The position numbers and the translations under genes are program-made. Positions 8,659 to 16,161 of a DNA stretch of 25,466 bases are shown one piece after another. Position 1 is the first letter of the stretch. The number at the start of each line of letters is the position of its first letter. The notes beneath the pieces were generated by a model that saw nothing but the letters and a program-made list of their open reading frames with translations, made no database searches and had not been told where the DNA came from. This stretch comes from Bacteroidota bacterium (lineage in GTDB: Bacteria; Bacteroidota; Bacteroidia; Chitinophagales; Chitinophagaceae), in contig CANHJA010000007.1 of NCBI GenBank assembly GCA_947460795.1, positions 1 to 25,466 on the forward strand, in the 5' to 3' direction.

Positions 8659-9297
8659 ATGGCTGGTTATTATATATTAAATGAAAATTTGTATTTCCCT
8701 CCTGTTTCACAAGCAAACAAAGAGGGATTTTTAGCTTTTGGGGGCGATTTATCTACCGAAAGATTATTATTAGCCTATCGCTCGGGCATATTTCCTTGGT
8801 ACAATGAAGACGAGCCCATTATTTGGTGGAGCCCCGACCCTAGATGTGTGCTTTTTACCAACAAATTACGCATTAGCAAAAGCATGCAGCAAGTGATAAA
8901 AAAAGGAACCTTTCGTTTTTCAATGAATGAGGCATTTGCACAAGTAATTAAATGCTGTCAGCAAACCAAACGAAAAGATGACAATGGCACTTGGCTAAAT
9001 AATGAAATGATAGAAGCCTATAATAGCCTGCATCAAAAAGGATTTGCATACAGTGCAGAATGTTGGTTGGGAGATGAATTAGTAGGTGGCTTATATGGTA
9101 TAAAACTTGAAAACGTATTTTGTGGGGAAAGTATGTTTAGCTTAAAAAGCAATGCAAGCAAATTTGCTTTTATTCATTTTGTCAACTATTTAAAGGTTGA
9201 AGGAATAGAAGTTGTTGATTGTCAAATTTCAAACCCGCATTTAGAAAGTTTGGGTGCCGAAATGATTCCAAGAAGTCAGTTTTTGAGTTATTTATAA
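8659..9297 (+). CDS. aat: Leucyl/phenylalanyl-tRNA--protein transferase
   Basis: This 212-aa enzyme transfers Leu or Phe from aminoacyl-tRNA to proteins with N-terminal Arg or Lys, creating N-degrons read by ClpS. Seen: FPPVSQANKEGFLAFGGDLS (13-32), LLAYRSGIFPWY (37-48), WWSPDPRCVL (56-65) and ENVFCGESMFS (151-161), all family signatures. The length is slightly below E. coli Aat (234 aa) but the domain is complete. The six-base spacing after clpS implies one operon and a joined function. No Shine-Dalgarno is present, as expected for this phylum. No hairpin terminator is visible in the 167 bases after it, which hold the rpmB promoter. Confidence 0.95.
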   Translation: MAGYYILNENLYFPPVSQANKEGFLAFGGDLSTERLLLAYRSGIFPWYNEDEPIIWWSPDPRCVLFTNKLRISKSMQQVIKKGTFRFSMNEAFAQVIKCCQQTKRKDDNGTWLNNEMIEAYNSLHQKGFAYSAECWLGDELVGGLYGIKLENVFCGESMFSLKSNASKFAFIHFVNYLKVEGIEVVDCQISNPHLESLGAEMIPRSQFLSYL

Positions 9298-9432
9298 GTA
9301 TTTTTAGTAGAAACCAATTCAATTTCAGTACTTTCGTGGGGCAAAATGAGAATAAATTAAGTGTAAACATCTATTTTTTTGTTTTTTTTGAAAATATCAC
9401 ACTAATTATTTTTTACATATAAATTTTTATGT

Positions 9433-9440
9433 TACTTTTG
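9433..9440 (+). promoter_or_regulatory. -7 box for the rpmB-rpmG-DUF4295 operon
   Basis: TACTTTTG, a full match to TAnnTTTG within TTACTTTTGC, 24 bases before the rpmB ATG. The leader that follows is A-rich without a Shine-Dalgarno. No -33 TTTG stands at the usual distance. Confidence 0.5.
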
Positions 9441-9464
9441 CAATCCCAAAAATAAATTAAAGTA

Positions 9465-9701
9465 ATGGCTCGTATTTGTCAAGTAACAGGAAAAACTCCA
9501 TTGAAAGGAAACAAAGTTTCTTTTTCTAATAAAAAGAGTATTCGTCGATTTATGCCAAATCTACAAAAGAAACGTTTCTTTTTAGTAGAAGAAGATAAAT
9601 GGATCGTTTTAAAATTAACAACAGACGCTATGCGTACTATTAATAAACAAGGTTTGTTCAACGTCGTAAAAAGATTACGTGCTGAAGGTCAAAAAATCTA
9701 A
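9465..9701 (+). CDS. rpmB: 50S ribosomal protein bL28
   Basis: 78 aa, the usual size of bL28 in the large ribosomal subunit. MARICQVTGKTPLKGNKVSFSNKKSIRRFMPNLQKKRF-type sequence carries the family pattern: the CQVTGK start, the basic KK.IRRF..NLQ segment, and the C-terminal helix with VKRLRAEG. Only one Cys (C5) is present, so it is not a zinc-binding form. It is the first gene of a three-gene ribosomal unit; rpmG follows after 25 bases. The A-rich leader before ATG, with A at -3, fits Bacteroidota translation starts. Confidence 0.97.
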   Translation: MARICQVTGKTPLKGNKVSFSNKKSIRRFMPNLQKKRFFLVEEDKWIVLKLTTDAMRTINKQGLFNVVKRLRAEGQKI

Positions 9702-9726
9702 GTCCAAACAATAAAAAATAACTAAA

Positions 9727-9909
9727 ATGGCAAAAAAAGGCAATAGAGTTCAAGTAATATTAGAATGTACAGAACACAAAGATTCAGGTTTACCTGGAAC
9801 TAGTCGTTACATTACTCAAAAAAATAAAAAGAATACTCCTGAGCGTATTGAGTTGAAAAAACTTAATCCTATCATGAAAAAATATACAGTTCACAAAGAA
9901 ATTAAATAA
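9727..9909 (+). CDS. rpmG: 50S ribosomal protein bL33, zinc-independent type
   Basis: 60 aa, a component of the large ribosomal subunit near the tRNA exit site. Start MAKKGNRVQVILECTEHK and end KLNPIMKKYTVHKE are clear bL33 features. The zinc-ribbon cysteines are missing: only C14 remains from the first pair, and the second CxxC (usually in Y.P..KKHT) is replaced by N and M. This is therefore a C-minus form that should not need zinc. It lies between rpmB (25 bases) and the DUF4295 gene (seven bases). Confidence 0.96.
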   Translation: MAKKGNRVQVILECTEHKDSGLPGTSRYITQKNKKNTPERIELKKLNPIMKKYTVHKEIK

Positions 9910-9916
9910 TTAAACC

Positions 9917-10090
9917 ATGGCAAAAGCAGCTTCAAAAAACTCGAAAATTAAAGATTTAAAAGCTTCAGCAGAAGCTAAAAACTGGACTAAAGTAATTCGT
10001 GCAGTTCGTAGCCCTAAAACTGGTGCCTATACTTTCAAAGAACAAATTGTTCATAAAGAAAAAGTGCAAGCTCATTTAGCTGGTAAATAA
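9917..10090 (+). CDS. DUF4295 small basic protein (ribosome-associated, bL38-like)
   Basis: A 57-aa very basic ORF read directly from the sequence: it starts MAKAASKNSKIKDLK, has a core of VIRAVRSPKTGAYTFKEQIV and ends LAGK. This matches the Bacteroidota-specific DUF4295 family, which normally follows rpmB and rpmG. From memory, DUF4295 was assigned as ribosomal protein bL38 in a Flavobacterium ribosome structure; I hold that link with moderate confidence. It starts seven bases after rpmG and is followed 18 bases later by a strong terminator, so it closes the operon. In many Bacteroidota the next gene is ftsY, which is absent here. Confidence 0.9.
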   Translation: MAKAASKNSKIKDLKASAEAKNWTKVIRAVRSPKTGAYTFKEQIVHKEKVQAHLAGK

Positions 10091-10108
10091 TTTTCATTCA
10101 TATGATTG

Positions 10109-10137
10109 AAAAGCTACTCTTTTGAGTAGCTTTTTTT
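10109..10137 (+). terminator. Terminator of the rpmB operon
   Basis: An 11-base stem (AAAAGCTACTC / GAGTAGCTTTT), TTTT loop and a run of T. This is the classical rho-independent form for the plus strand. Confidence 0.85.
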
Positions 10138-10182
10138 ATTTACACATATTACTTATTTAGTTTTCAAAATATTGGAACAAAA

Positions 10183-10211
10183 AAAAGAGTAGTTGATGAA
10201 ACTACTCTTTT
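10183..10211 (-). terminator. Terminator of hpd
   Basis: A 12-base stem (AAAAGAGTAGTT / AACTACTCTTTT) with a five-base loop. The A-run at 10177-10186 gives the U-tract on the minus strand. It lies 21 bases beyond the hpd stop. Confidence 0.75.
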
Positions 10212-10232
10212 GTATTGAATGCTATTAATATT

Positions 10233-11324
10233 TTATAAATTCCCTCGAGCATCTTGCTCTAATTCTAATGCTTCAAACAATGCTTTAAAGTTGCCTTTAC
10301 CAAAGCTTTTCGCACCTTTGCGTTGTATGATTTCAAAAAACATGGTTGGTCGATCTTCAACTGGCTTGGTAAAAATTTGAAGTAAATACCCTTCTTCATC
10401 TTTATCTATTAAAATACCTAAATCGCTCAATGGTTTTAAATCTTCATCTATTTTACCAACACGATCTAATACAGTTTCATAATAAGTAGCAGGTATTTTC
10501 AAGAATTCGACTCCTCTATTTTTCAAATCAGTAACTGTTTCAATAATATTATTGGTAGCTACCGCAATATGTTGAACACCCTCGCCTTCATAAAAATCTA
10601 AATATTCTTCTACCTGTGATCTCTTCTTCCCTTCTGCAGGTTCGTTGATTGGAAACTTTACATAACCATTTCCATTGCTCATCACTTTACTCATCAATGC
10701 CGAATATTCTGTTGAGATATCCTTGTCATCAAAGCTTAAAATATTTTTAAAACCCATTACATCTTCATAAAATTTAACCCATGGATTCATTTGATTCCAA
10801 CCTACATTTCCTACACAATGGTCAACATATAATAACCCTGTAGGTTTTGGATTGTAATCGCTTTTCCACTCGATAAATCCTGGCATAAATGCACCTTGAT
10901 AATTTTTACGTTCTACAAATACATGCACAACTTCTCCATAGGTATGAATTCCTGCCATACGAACTTCTCCATGCTCATCGGTTAAGGTTGTTGGTTCCAT
11001 GTATGATTTTGCACCTCTGCTCATCGTTTCTTTGTATGATTGAAAAGCATCATCTACCCAAAGCGCCAAAACCTTTACGCCATCTCCATGTTTTTTATGA
11101 TGCTCCGCAATTGGATGATTGGAATTTAATGGAGAGGTTAACACCAATCTCATTTTATTTTGTACTAAAACATACGATGTTCTATCTCGAACACCCGTTT
11201 CAGGACCTGCGTAGGCTAACGCTTGAAAGCCAAAAGCAGTTTTGTAATAATGCGCAGCTTGCTTTGCATTACCAACATATAATTCAATGTAATCGGTTCC
11301 GTTTAATGGTAAAAAGTCTGTCAT
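10233..11324 (-). CDS. hpd: 4-hydroxyphenylpyruvate dioxygenase
   Basis: This non-heme Fe(II) enzyme converts 4-hydroxyphenylpyruvate to homogentisate in tyrosine catabolism. The 363-aa protein has the two-module vicinal-oxygen-chelate fold. Predicted iron ligands are H169 (YVDHCVGNV), H252 (GVQHIAVATNNI) and E331 (MFFEIIQRKGAKSFGKGNF). The C-terminal helix FGKGNFKALFEALELEQ is the family's active-site lid. It starts at the ATG where homology begins (LPLNGTDYIELYVGNA). It lies downstream of hmgA, whose product acts on its product, with a 166-base gap. The gap contains a possible internal -7 box (TACATTTG on the minus strand, 11479-11486), and a terminator follows the gene. Confidence 0.96.
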   Translation of the reverse strand: MTDFLPLNGTDYIELYVGNAKQAAHYYKTAFGFQALAYAGPETGVRDRTSYVLVQNKMRLVLTSPLNSNHPIAEHHKKHGDGVKVLALWVDDAFQSYKETMSRGAKSYMEPTTLTDEHGEVRMAGIHTYGEVVHVFVERKNYQGAFMPGFIEWKSDYNPKPTGLLYVDHCVGNVGWNQMNPWVKFYEDVMGFKNILSFDDKDISTEYSALMSKVMSNGNGYVKFPINEPAEGKKRSQVEEYLDFYEGEGVQHIAVATNNIIETVTDLKNRGVEFLKIPATYYETVLDRVGKIDEDLKPLSDLGILIDKDEEGYLLQIFTKPVEDRPTMFFEIIQRKGAKSFGKGNFKALFEALELEQDARGNL

Positions 11325-11490
11325 GATAATCGTTTTAAATTAGTGATATTTAGTTTTTGGTTGGTTTGGTAGTTTATGTATTCGAAAATAATTGTTGATT
11401 TTATGTTGAATGAATTTAAAATAAGCAGAACAGATGCAATTGCGAACCGCGGTAAATTAGTCGATGATGTAAAATCAACAAATGTAAAAT

Positions 11491-12648
11491 TTACTCTGCC
11501 CAACTCATTTCGTAGTGCTCATCTTGTATTTCTACAGCATAGTTTGTAAGATGCAATGGTCGGAAAGTATCTACCATTACGGCAAGCTCTGGAGTTTCTT
11601 TTTTACCAATGCTTTTTTCTACCGCTCCAGGATGTGGACCATGAGGAATTCCACTTGGATGCAACGTAATCATGCCTTTTTCAACGTGTTTGCGACTCAT
11701 AAATTCACCGTCTACATAATATAAAACTTCATCACTGTCAATATTGCTATGATTATATGGAGCCGGTATTGAATCGGGATGATAATCATACAAACGAGGT
11801 ACAAATGAACAAATCACGAAATCTTTACCATCAAATGTTTGATGAACGGGAGGAGGCTGATGCACACGCCCAGTAATTGGTTCGAAATCGTGGATAGAGA
11901 AAATATAAGGATATTCGTAACCATCCCAACCAACTACATCAAATGGATGAGTTCCGTATGTAATTGGATAAAGTAACCCTTTCTTTTTGGTGTAAATAAT
12001 AAATTCACCAGTTTCGTCATGCGTTTGCAAATTTTGTGGCTTACGAATATCGCGCTCACAAAAAGGTGCATGTTCCATAAGTTGACCTTCTGTAGTTTTA
12101 TATCTTTTTGGAAAACGAATTGGCCCAAAAGACTCTATAATAAACAAACGGTTTTCGGGTGTATCAAAGGTAATTTGATAAATCGTTCCTCTAGGAATAA
12201 CTATATAATCACCATAAGAGAAAGGCAATTCACCATATTGAGTAAGTACTTTTCCGGTTCCTACATGAATGAAAATTACTTCATCGGCATCCGCATTTTT
12301 ATAAAAATAGCCGGTCATGCTTTGTTGAGGAGCTGCTAAAGTAATATGGCAGTCATTGTTTACAAGCACTGGCTTTCTACTTTCTAAATAGTCGGCAACT
12401 GGTTTTATTTTGAAGCCTTGAAAACTTCTGTGTTTAAGAATATTTTGAGTTGCGATAACCGGATTGATATCTTTCGGCTCTTCCGAACGAATGATCATGG
12501 TTGGTGGATGAATATGATACAATAAAGAATAATTGTAACTGAATCCTTCTGTACTAAATAGTTGTTCGCTGTATAATCCACCATCCGGTTTTCTGAATTG
12601 AGTATGTCGCTTGTGTGGAATATTGCCTAACGAATAATAATGTGCCAT
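11491..12648 (-). CDS. hmgA: Homogentisate 1,2-dioxygenase
   Basis: This Fe(II) cupin-type dioxygenase opens homogentisate to maleylacetoacetate, the step after Hpd. The 385-aa length fits the shorter bacterial form. Seen: the start YYSLGNIPHKRHTQFRKPDG, VGWDGYEYPYIFSIHDFEP (239-257), HQPPPVHQTF (263-272), PYNHSNIDSDEV (297-308) and HPSGIPHGPHPG (330-341). By alignment from memory, the iron ligands are H300, an acidic residue at D306/E307, and H336. Together with hpd this gives two steps of tyrosine degradation; maleylacetoacetate isomerase and fumarylacetoacetase are not in the window. It diverges from the arginase-family gene across 172 bases with promoter-like boxes on both strands. Confidence 0.96.
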   Translation of the reverse strand: MAHYYSLGNIPHKRHTQFRKPDGGLYSEQLFSTEGFSYNYSLLYHIHPPTMIIRSEEPKDINPVIATQNILKHRSFQGFKIKPVADYLESRKPVLVNNDCHITLAAPQQSMTGYFYKNADADEVIFIHVGTGKVLTQYGELPFSYGDYIVIPRGTIYQITFDTPENRLFIIESFGPIRFPKRYKTTEGQLMEHAPFCERDIRKPQNLQTHDETGEFIIYTKKKGLLYPITYGTHPFDVVGWDGYEYPYIFSIHDFEPITGRVHQPPPVHQTFDGKDFVICSFVPRLYDYHPDSIPAPYNHSNIDSDEVLYYVDGEFMSRKHVEKGMITLHPSGIPHGPHPGAVEKSIGKKETPELAVMVDTFRPLHLTNYAVEIQDEHYEMSWAE

Positions 12649-12721
12649 CCTTTAGAATTATGAGTTTAGAACTAAGATTTTTAAAAGTTCTTAATTCGAA
12701 TTTAAAATTTTTAATACTAGG

Positions 12722-12729
12722 CAAAAATA
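12722..12729 (-). promoter_or_regulatory. Putative -7 box for hmgA
   Basis: The minus strand reads TATTTTTG, a full match to TAnnTTTG, 73 bases upstream of the hmgA start. No -33 TTTG is seen at the usual spacing. Confidence 0.35.
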
Positions 12730-12788
12730 TGGTTTTTAATTGAATAGAATGAAAATTTTAAGTCATGATAAATATCAGTTTGAATTTT

Positions 12789-12816
12789 TTTGTACTAGAA
12801 ATGATTTGTATTTTTG
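12789..12816 (+). promoter_or_regulatory. Putative promoter of the arginase-family gene, abutting its start codon
   Basis: TTTG (12789-12792), a 16-base spacer and TATTTTTG (12809-12816). The ATG at 12821 comes only four bases after the box, so transcription from it would begin at or next to the start codon. Confidence 0.45.
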
Positions 12817-12820
12817 TAAT

Positions 12821-13768
12821 ATGCGTAATATTAAAATCATTGAAGTAAAATCAGAAATAGGAGCAGGAACCCGTGGTGCAAGTTTAGGGATTGATGCCTT
12901 GAAAATAGCTGCCTTGGATTTCATGAGTAACTTTTTTGTGAATTTCCCAAGTGATAAAGTAGAAACTGAAAATGATTTGTTGTATGAACCAGTTGGAAAT
13001 CCTTACGCAAAACGAATTAAAGGAATAAAAACAATTTATGAACGCGTAGCGTCTGCTGTAGAAACAAATTTAAAATCGGGTTTATTTCCGTTGGTTTTAG
13101 CTGGAGACCACAGCAGTGCAGGTGGTACCATTGCTGGTATAAAAATGGCAAAACCAAAAAGCAGATTAGGGATTGTTTGGATAGATGCACATGCAGATAT
13201 GCACACTCCTTTCACTTCTCCAAGTGGCAATATGCATGGGATGCCTTTAGCCATTTCTCTGGGTGAAGACAATAAAGAAAGTCAAGTACATAACCCCGAT
13301 GCAGAGACATTGAAACTTTGGAATGACTTGAAAAATATCGGTTCAATTTGTCCAAAAATTTTACCTGAAGACATCGTTTTCATCGCATTAAGAGATACTG
13401 AAAAAGAAGAAGATCATTTATTAAAAAAACATGGCATCAAAGTAATCCCTGTTTCTGAAGTTAGAAAAAAAGGCGTTGCGCATGTCGTTCGTCAAACTTT
13501 ATTAAGTCTTCAACAATGTGATGATATTTATGTTTCATTTGATGTAGACAGTTTAGATAGCAGTATTTCTAGAGGAACAGGAACGCCTGTAGCCAATGGA
13601 TTGAAAGAACGAGAAGCAGAAGATATTTTAGCATCCTTGATGCAAAATCATAAAATTTGTTGTTTTGAAATAACCGAAGTAAATCCAACATTAGATAAAG
13701 AAAATTTAATGGCAGAAATTGCCTTCAATATTTTACAACGCAGTGTGAATATTCTACTAATGAATTAG
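12821..13768 (+). CDS. Arginase-family ureohydrolase, probably arginase
   Basis: This 315-aa enzyme has the binuclear manganese site of the ureohydrolases: GDHS (95-98), DAHAD (122-126), SFDVDSLD (239-246) and E286 in EITEVNP. The segment HTPFTSPSGNMHGMPL after DAHAD resembles true arginases (arginine to ornithine and urea) more than agmatinases or formimidoylglutamases, but the substrate is inferred. An upstream in-frame Met exists at 12740. I chose 12821 because family similarity starts at MRNIKIIEVKSEIGAGTRGAS and the upstream codons overlap the likely promoter. Its 3' end overlaps the convergent glycosyltransferase by 12 bases. Confidence 0.9.
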   Translation: MRNIKIIEVKSEIGAGTRGASLGIDALKIAALDFMSNFFVNFPSDKVETENDLLYEPVGNPYAKRIKGIKTIYERVASAVETNLKSGLFPLVLAGDHSSAGGTIAGIKMAKPKSRLGIVWIDAHADMHTPFTSPSGNMHGMPLAISLGEDNKESQVHNPDAETLKLWNDLKNIGSICPKILPEDIVFIALRDTEKEEDHLLKKHGIKVIPVSEVRKKGVAHVVRQTLLSLQQCDDIYVSFDVDSLDSSISRGTGTPVANGLKEREAEDILASLMQNHKICCFEITEVNPTLDKENLMAEIAFNILQRSVNILLMN

Positions 13769-14878
13769 TGCATTGTATATTTCACTGATTTTTTTTCCAA
13801 CACTTTCATAGCTGTACTTTTGTATGGCTTTTTTTGATATTTCGATCGCATTGTAATTCGATTTATTTTCGATTAACTCATTCATCGCATCTGCTAATTG
13901 TTGTATATTGTTTGACTCTACCAAAATGCCGTTTTCTTTTGAAATCAATTCAGGTATACCTCCTACATTAGTTGCAATTACAGGCACTCCACAACATAAT
14001 GATTCTATGATAACACAGGGTGAATTTTCAATTTTACTATTTATAATTGTACAATCCCCTTTTTGAATAAAAGACGCAACTTGTGTGTATTCAACCTCAC
14101 CTGTAAACTTTATTTTGTGTTTACTATTTATAAAATCTAAAATTAAACTATCAATGTAAGTTTGCTCCCCTCCTACAATTATTAACTCTATATTATTGTG
14201 TAGTTTCAGTATTTTTTCAAATGCTTGTAAAATTCCAATTACATTTTTATTTGAAGATAAATTAGAAATATGAACAAATTGAAAAATTGAATTATCCTTT
14301 TCGGCTTGGTGATAAAATAAATTCGTATTTACAACATTGTTAGCAACTTCTACTTTTACATCACACACTTCTTTTTTTATCCCTTCAGCTATAAATTTAC
14401 TTACAGATATTAGCAATGTAGCACATTTAAAAACCTGTTTACAAGCAAGTTGATATACGTAACTTCTTTTTGAAAAACTATCATCGATTGTGTCGTTATA
14501 TATTCCATAATGCTCTGTAACAACATAGGGTAAATTGTATATTTTTTTCCAAATAAACGCCACAATACCTGCATTCATTGCTACTTGAACATGTACTAAA
14601 TCAATTTTATTCTTCAACTGTCTTCTTATTATTTGATGTATAAAATAATAATATAAAAAATCGACTAGTCTATTTTTCTTTTTTACATAAAAAATATGTT
14701 CGGTTAAATTTTCATTTACCTTGGCAACAGTAGTTTTTTCTACATCACAAAATAAAACATGTACCACGTCAATTTTACAATATTGTGAAGTAGCTATGGC
14801 TTGACGTTGCACAAAATCCCCTCGAAATTTATCAACTTCGTTCGGATACCAACTGCAAAGCCAAAGGATATGTTTCAT
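13757..14878 (-). CDS. Family 4 glycosyltransferase
   Basis: This 373-aa GT-B fold glycosyltransferase has an N-terminal acceptor domain beginning ILWLCSWYPNEVDKFRGDFVQRQA (4-27), a typical GT4 opening. The C-terminal GT1-type domain shows HISNLSSNKNVIGILQAFE (203-221) and IELIIVGGE. The nucleotide-sugar E-x7-E motif is present (E284 and E292 in ENSPCVIIESLCCGVPVIA), as is GGIPELI. It would transfer a sugar from an NDP-sugar in cell-surface glycan synthesis; donor and acceptor are unknown. No signal peptide is seen, so it is cytosolic or peripheral. It is a single gene, convergent with and overlapping the arginase-family gene; the 115-base gap upstream shows no clear promoter box. Confidence 0.9.
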   Translation of the reverse strand: MKHILWLCSWYPNEVDKFRGDFVQRQAIATSQYCKIDVVHVLFCDVEKTTVAKVNENLTEHIFYVKKKNRLVDFLYYYFIHQIIRRQLKNKIDLVHVQVAMNAGIVAFIWKKIYNLPYVVTEHYGIYNDTIDDSFSKRSYVYQLACKQVFKCATLLISVSKFIAEGIKKEVCDVKVEVANNVVNTNLFYHQAEKDNSIFQFVHISNLSSNKNVIGILQAFEKILKLHNNIELIIVGGEQTYIDSLILDFINSKHKIKFTGEVEYTQVASFIQKGDCTIINSKIENSPCVIIESLCCGVPVIATNVGGIPELISKENGILVESNNIQQLADAMNELIENKSNYNAIEISKKAIQKYSYESVGKKISEIYNALIH

Positions 14879-14993
14879 TGTTTAATAGTGTGTGAAAATA
14901 CAAACAAAATTGATTGTGTAGGATGCATTTTTTAAATTTATAAAACAGAATTGCATCAATACCGAAAATATTCGTGAAATTGCAAGCCTATAC

Positions 14994-16130
14994 ATGGTTA
15001 CCATCCTAATATTTATATCTGTTGTATTTTTTTTGTGCTATGCAGCACTGATTTTTTATTACAGAAATGGCTGGACAAATATGCCAAATTTTATCCTCAA
15101 CAAACAATATTTGCCTACAACAAAAGTTAGCATTGTAATTCCTGCAAGAAATGAAGAAAAAAATATCAAACATTTATTAAAGGATATTTTATCGCAATAC
15201 TATCCCACTCATTTAATGGAAATTATTGTTGTAGACGATCATTCAACAGATCAAACCGCTCAAATTATACAGTCATTTCAAGGGGTCAAATACATTAATT
15301 TATCGGACCACCTGCATGGAGAAATTTTAAATGCTTATAAAAAGAAAGCCATTGAAACGGCTATTGCACAAAGCGAAGGTGAGTTGATTATCACTACTGA
15401 TGCCGACTGTAGAATGGGTGCATATTGGTTATTGAGTTTGGTTCAATATTTTGAAAAATACAAACATCAATTTATTGCGGCGCCTGTTCAATTCTCCAAT
15501 AATGGTTCTTTTTTTCAAACGTTTCAATCATTGGATTTTATAACTATGCAAGGCATAACCGGCGCAGTTGTAAACAATCAAAGTGGTACCATGTGTAATG
15601 GCGCCAATTTGGCCTACACCAAAAAAGCATTTCATGCAGTGGGTGGTTTTAAAGACATTGATGACATTGCCAGTGGAGATGATATGTTGTTGATGTATAA
15701 AATTGAACAAAAATATCCTGCACGAATTGGTTATTTAAAATGCCCCGAGGCTATTGTTACCACTGCTCCCATGCAGGATTTAAAAAGTTTTTTACAACAG
15801 CGTATTCGATGGGCTTCGAAGGCAACAAAATTTAAAGACAAGCGAATACAATTTGTATTGGGGTTGGTCTATTTTTTTAATTTGACATTTTTAATGCTGC
15901 AATTATTTTCATTGCAAAACAGCCAAAATTTATTTACTTTTTTTGGACTCCTTATTTTAAAAACGGCCATTGAAATGTATTTTTTAAAGCCTGTCTGTCA
16001 TTTTTTTAAAAAAGAAAAAGAACTGTATCCTTTTTTTATTTTACAGTTTATACATATCCCCTACATTTTACTTTCAGGATTAATGGGACAATTTGGAAGC
16101 TACCGCTGGAAGGAAAGAATTGTAAAATAA
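14994..16130 (+). CDS. Membrane-bound family 2 glycosyltransferase
   Basis: The protein has 378 aa. An N-terminal membrane helix (about 3-23) is followed by a GT-A catalytic domain: VSIVIPARNEEKNI (45-58), VVDDHSTD (79-86), the metal-binding DAD (136-138), the GDD acid (228-230) and QQRIRW (268-273, the QxxRW motif of processive GT2 enzymes). Two or three C-terminal membrane helices (about 286-305, 312-332, 345-365) follow. This layout matches the cellulose/hyaluronan-synthase-like branch, which makes or extends surface glycans or glycolipids from cytosolic NDP-sugars; the product is unknown. The DppC-like permease starts 31 bases later on the same strand and is possibly co-transcribed. Confidence 0.9.
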   Translation: MVTILIFISVVFFLCYAALIFYYRNGWTNMPNFILNKQYLPTTKVSIVIPARNEEKNIKHLLKDILSQYYPTHLMEIIVVDDHSTDQTAQIIQSFQGVKYINLSDHLHGEILNAYKKKAIETAIAQSEGELIITTDADCRMGAYWLLSLVQYFEKYKHQFIAAPVQFSNNGSFFQTFQSLDFITMQGITGAVVNNQSGTMCNGANLAYTKKAFHAVGGFKDIDDIASGDDMLLMYKIEQKYPARIGYLKCPEAIVTTAPMQDLKSFLQQRIRWASKATKFKDKRIQFVLGLVYFFNLTFLMLQLFSLQNSQNLFTFFGLLILKTAIEMYFLKPVCHFFKKEKELYPFFILQFIHIPYILLSGLMGQFGSYRWKERIVK

Positions 16131-16161
16131 TTTTTAATGCTTATTTTTAAAGCTTAATAGA

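Noticed and set aside
10109..10211. Two similar hairpins sharing CTACTCTTTT as a repeat element
   Set aside because: Each is explained as a separate terminator of convergent genes. The shared string is short and lies on different sides of the stems.
11325..11490. 60-aa reading frame between hpd and hmgA
   Set aside because: It overlaps the hpd start, has no recognisable family and looks like AT-rich translation of an intergenic region with a possible internal promoter.
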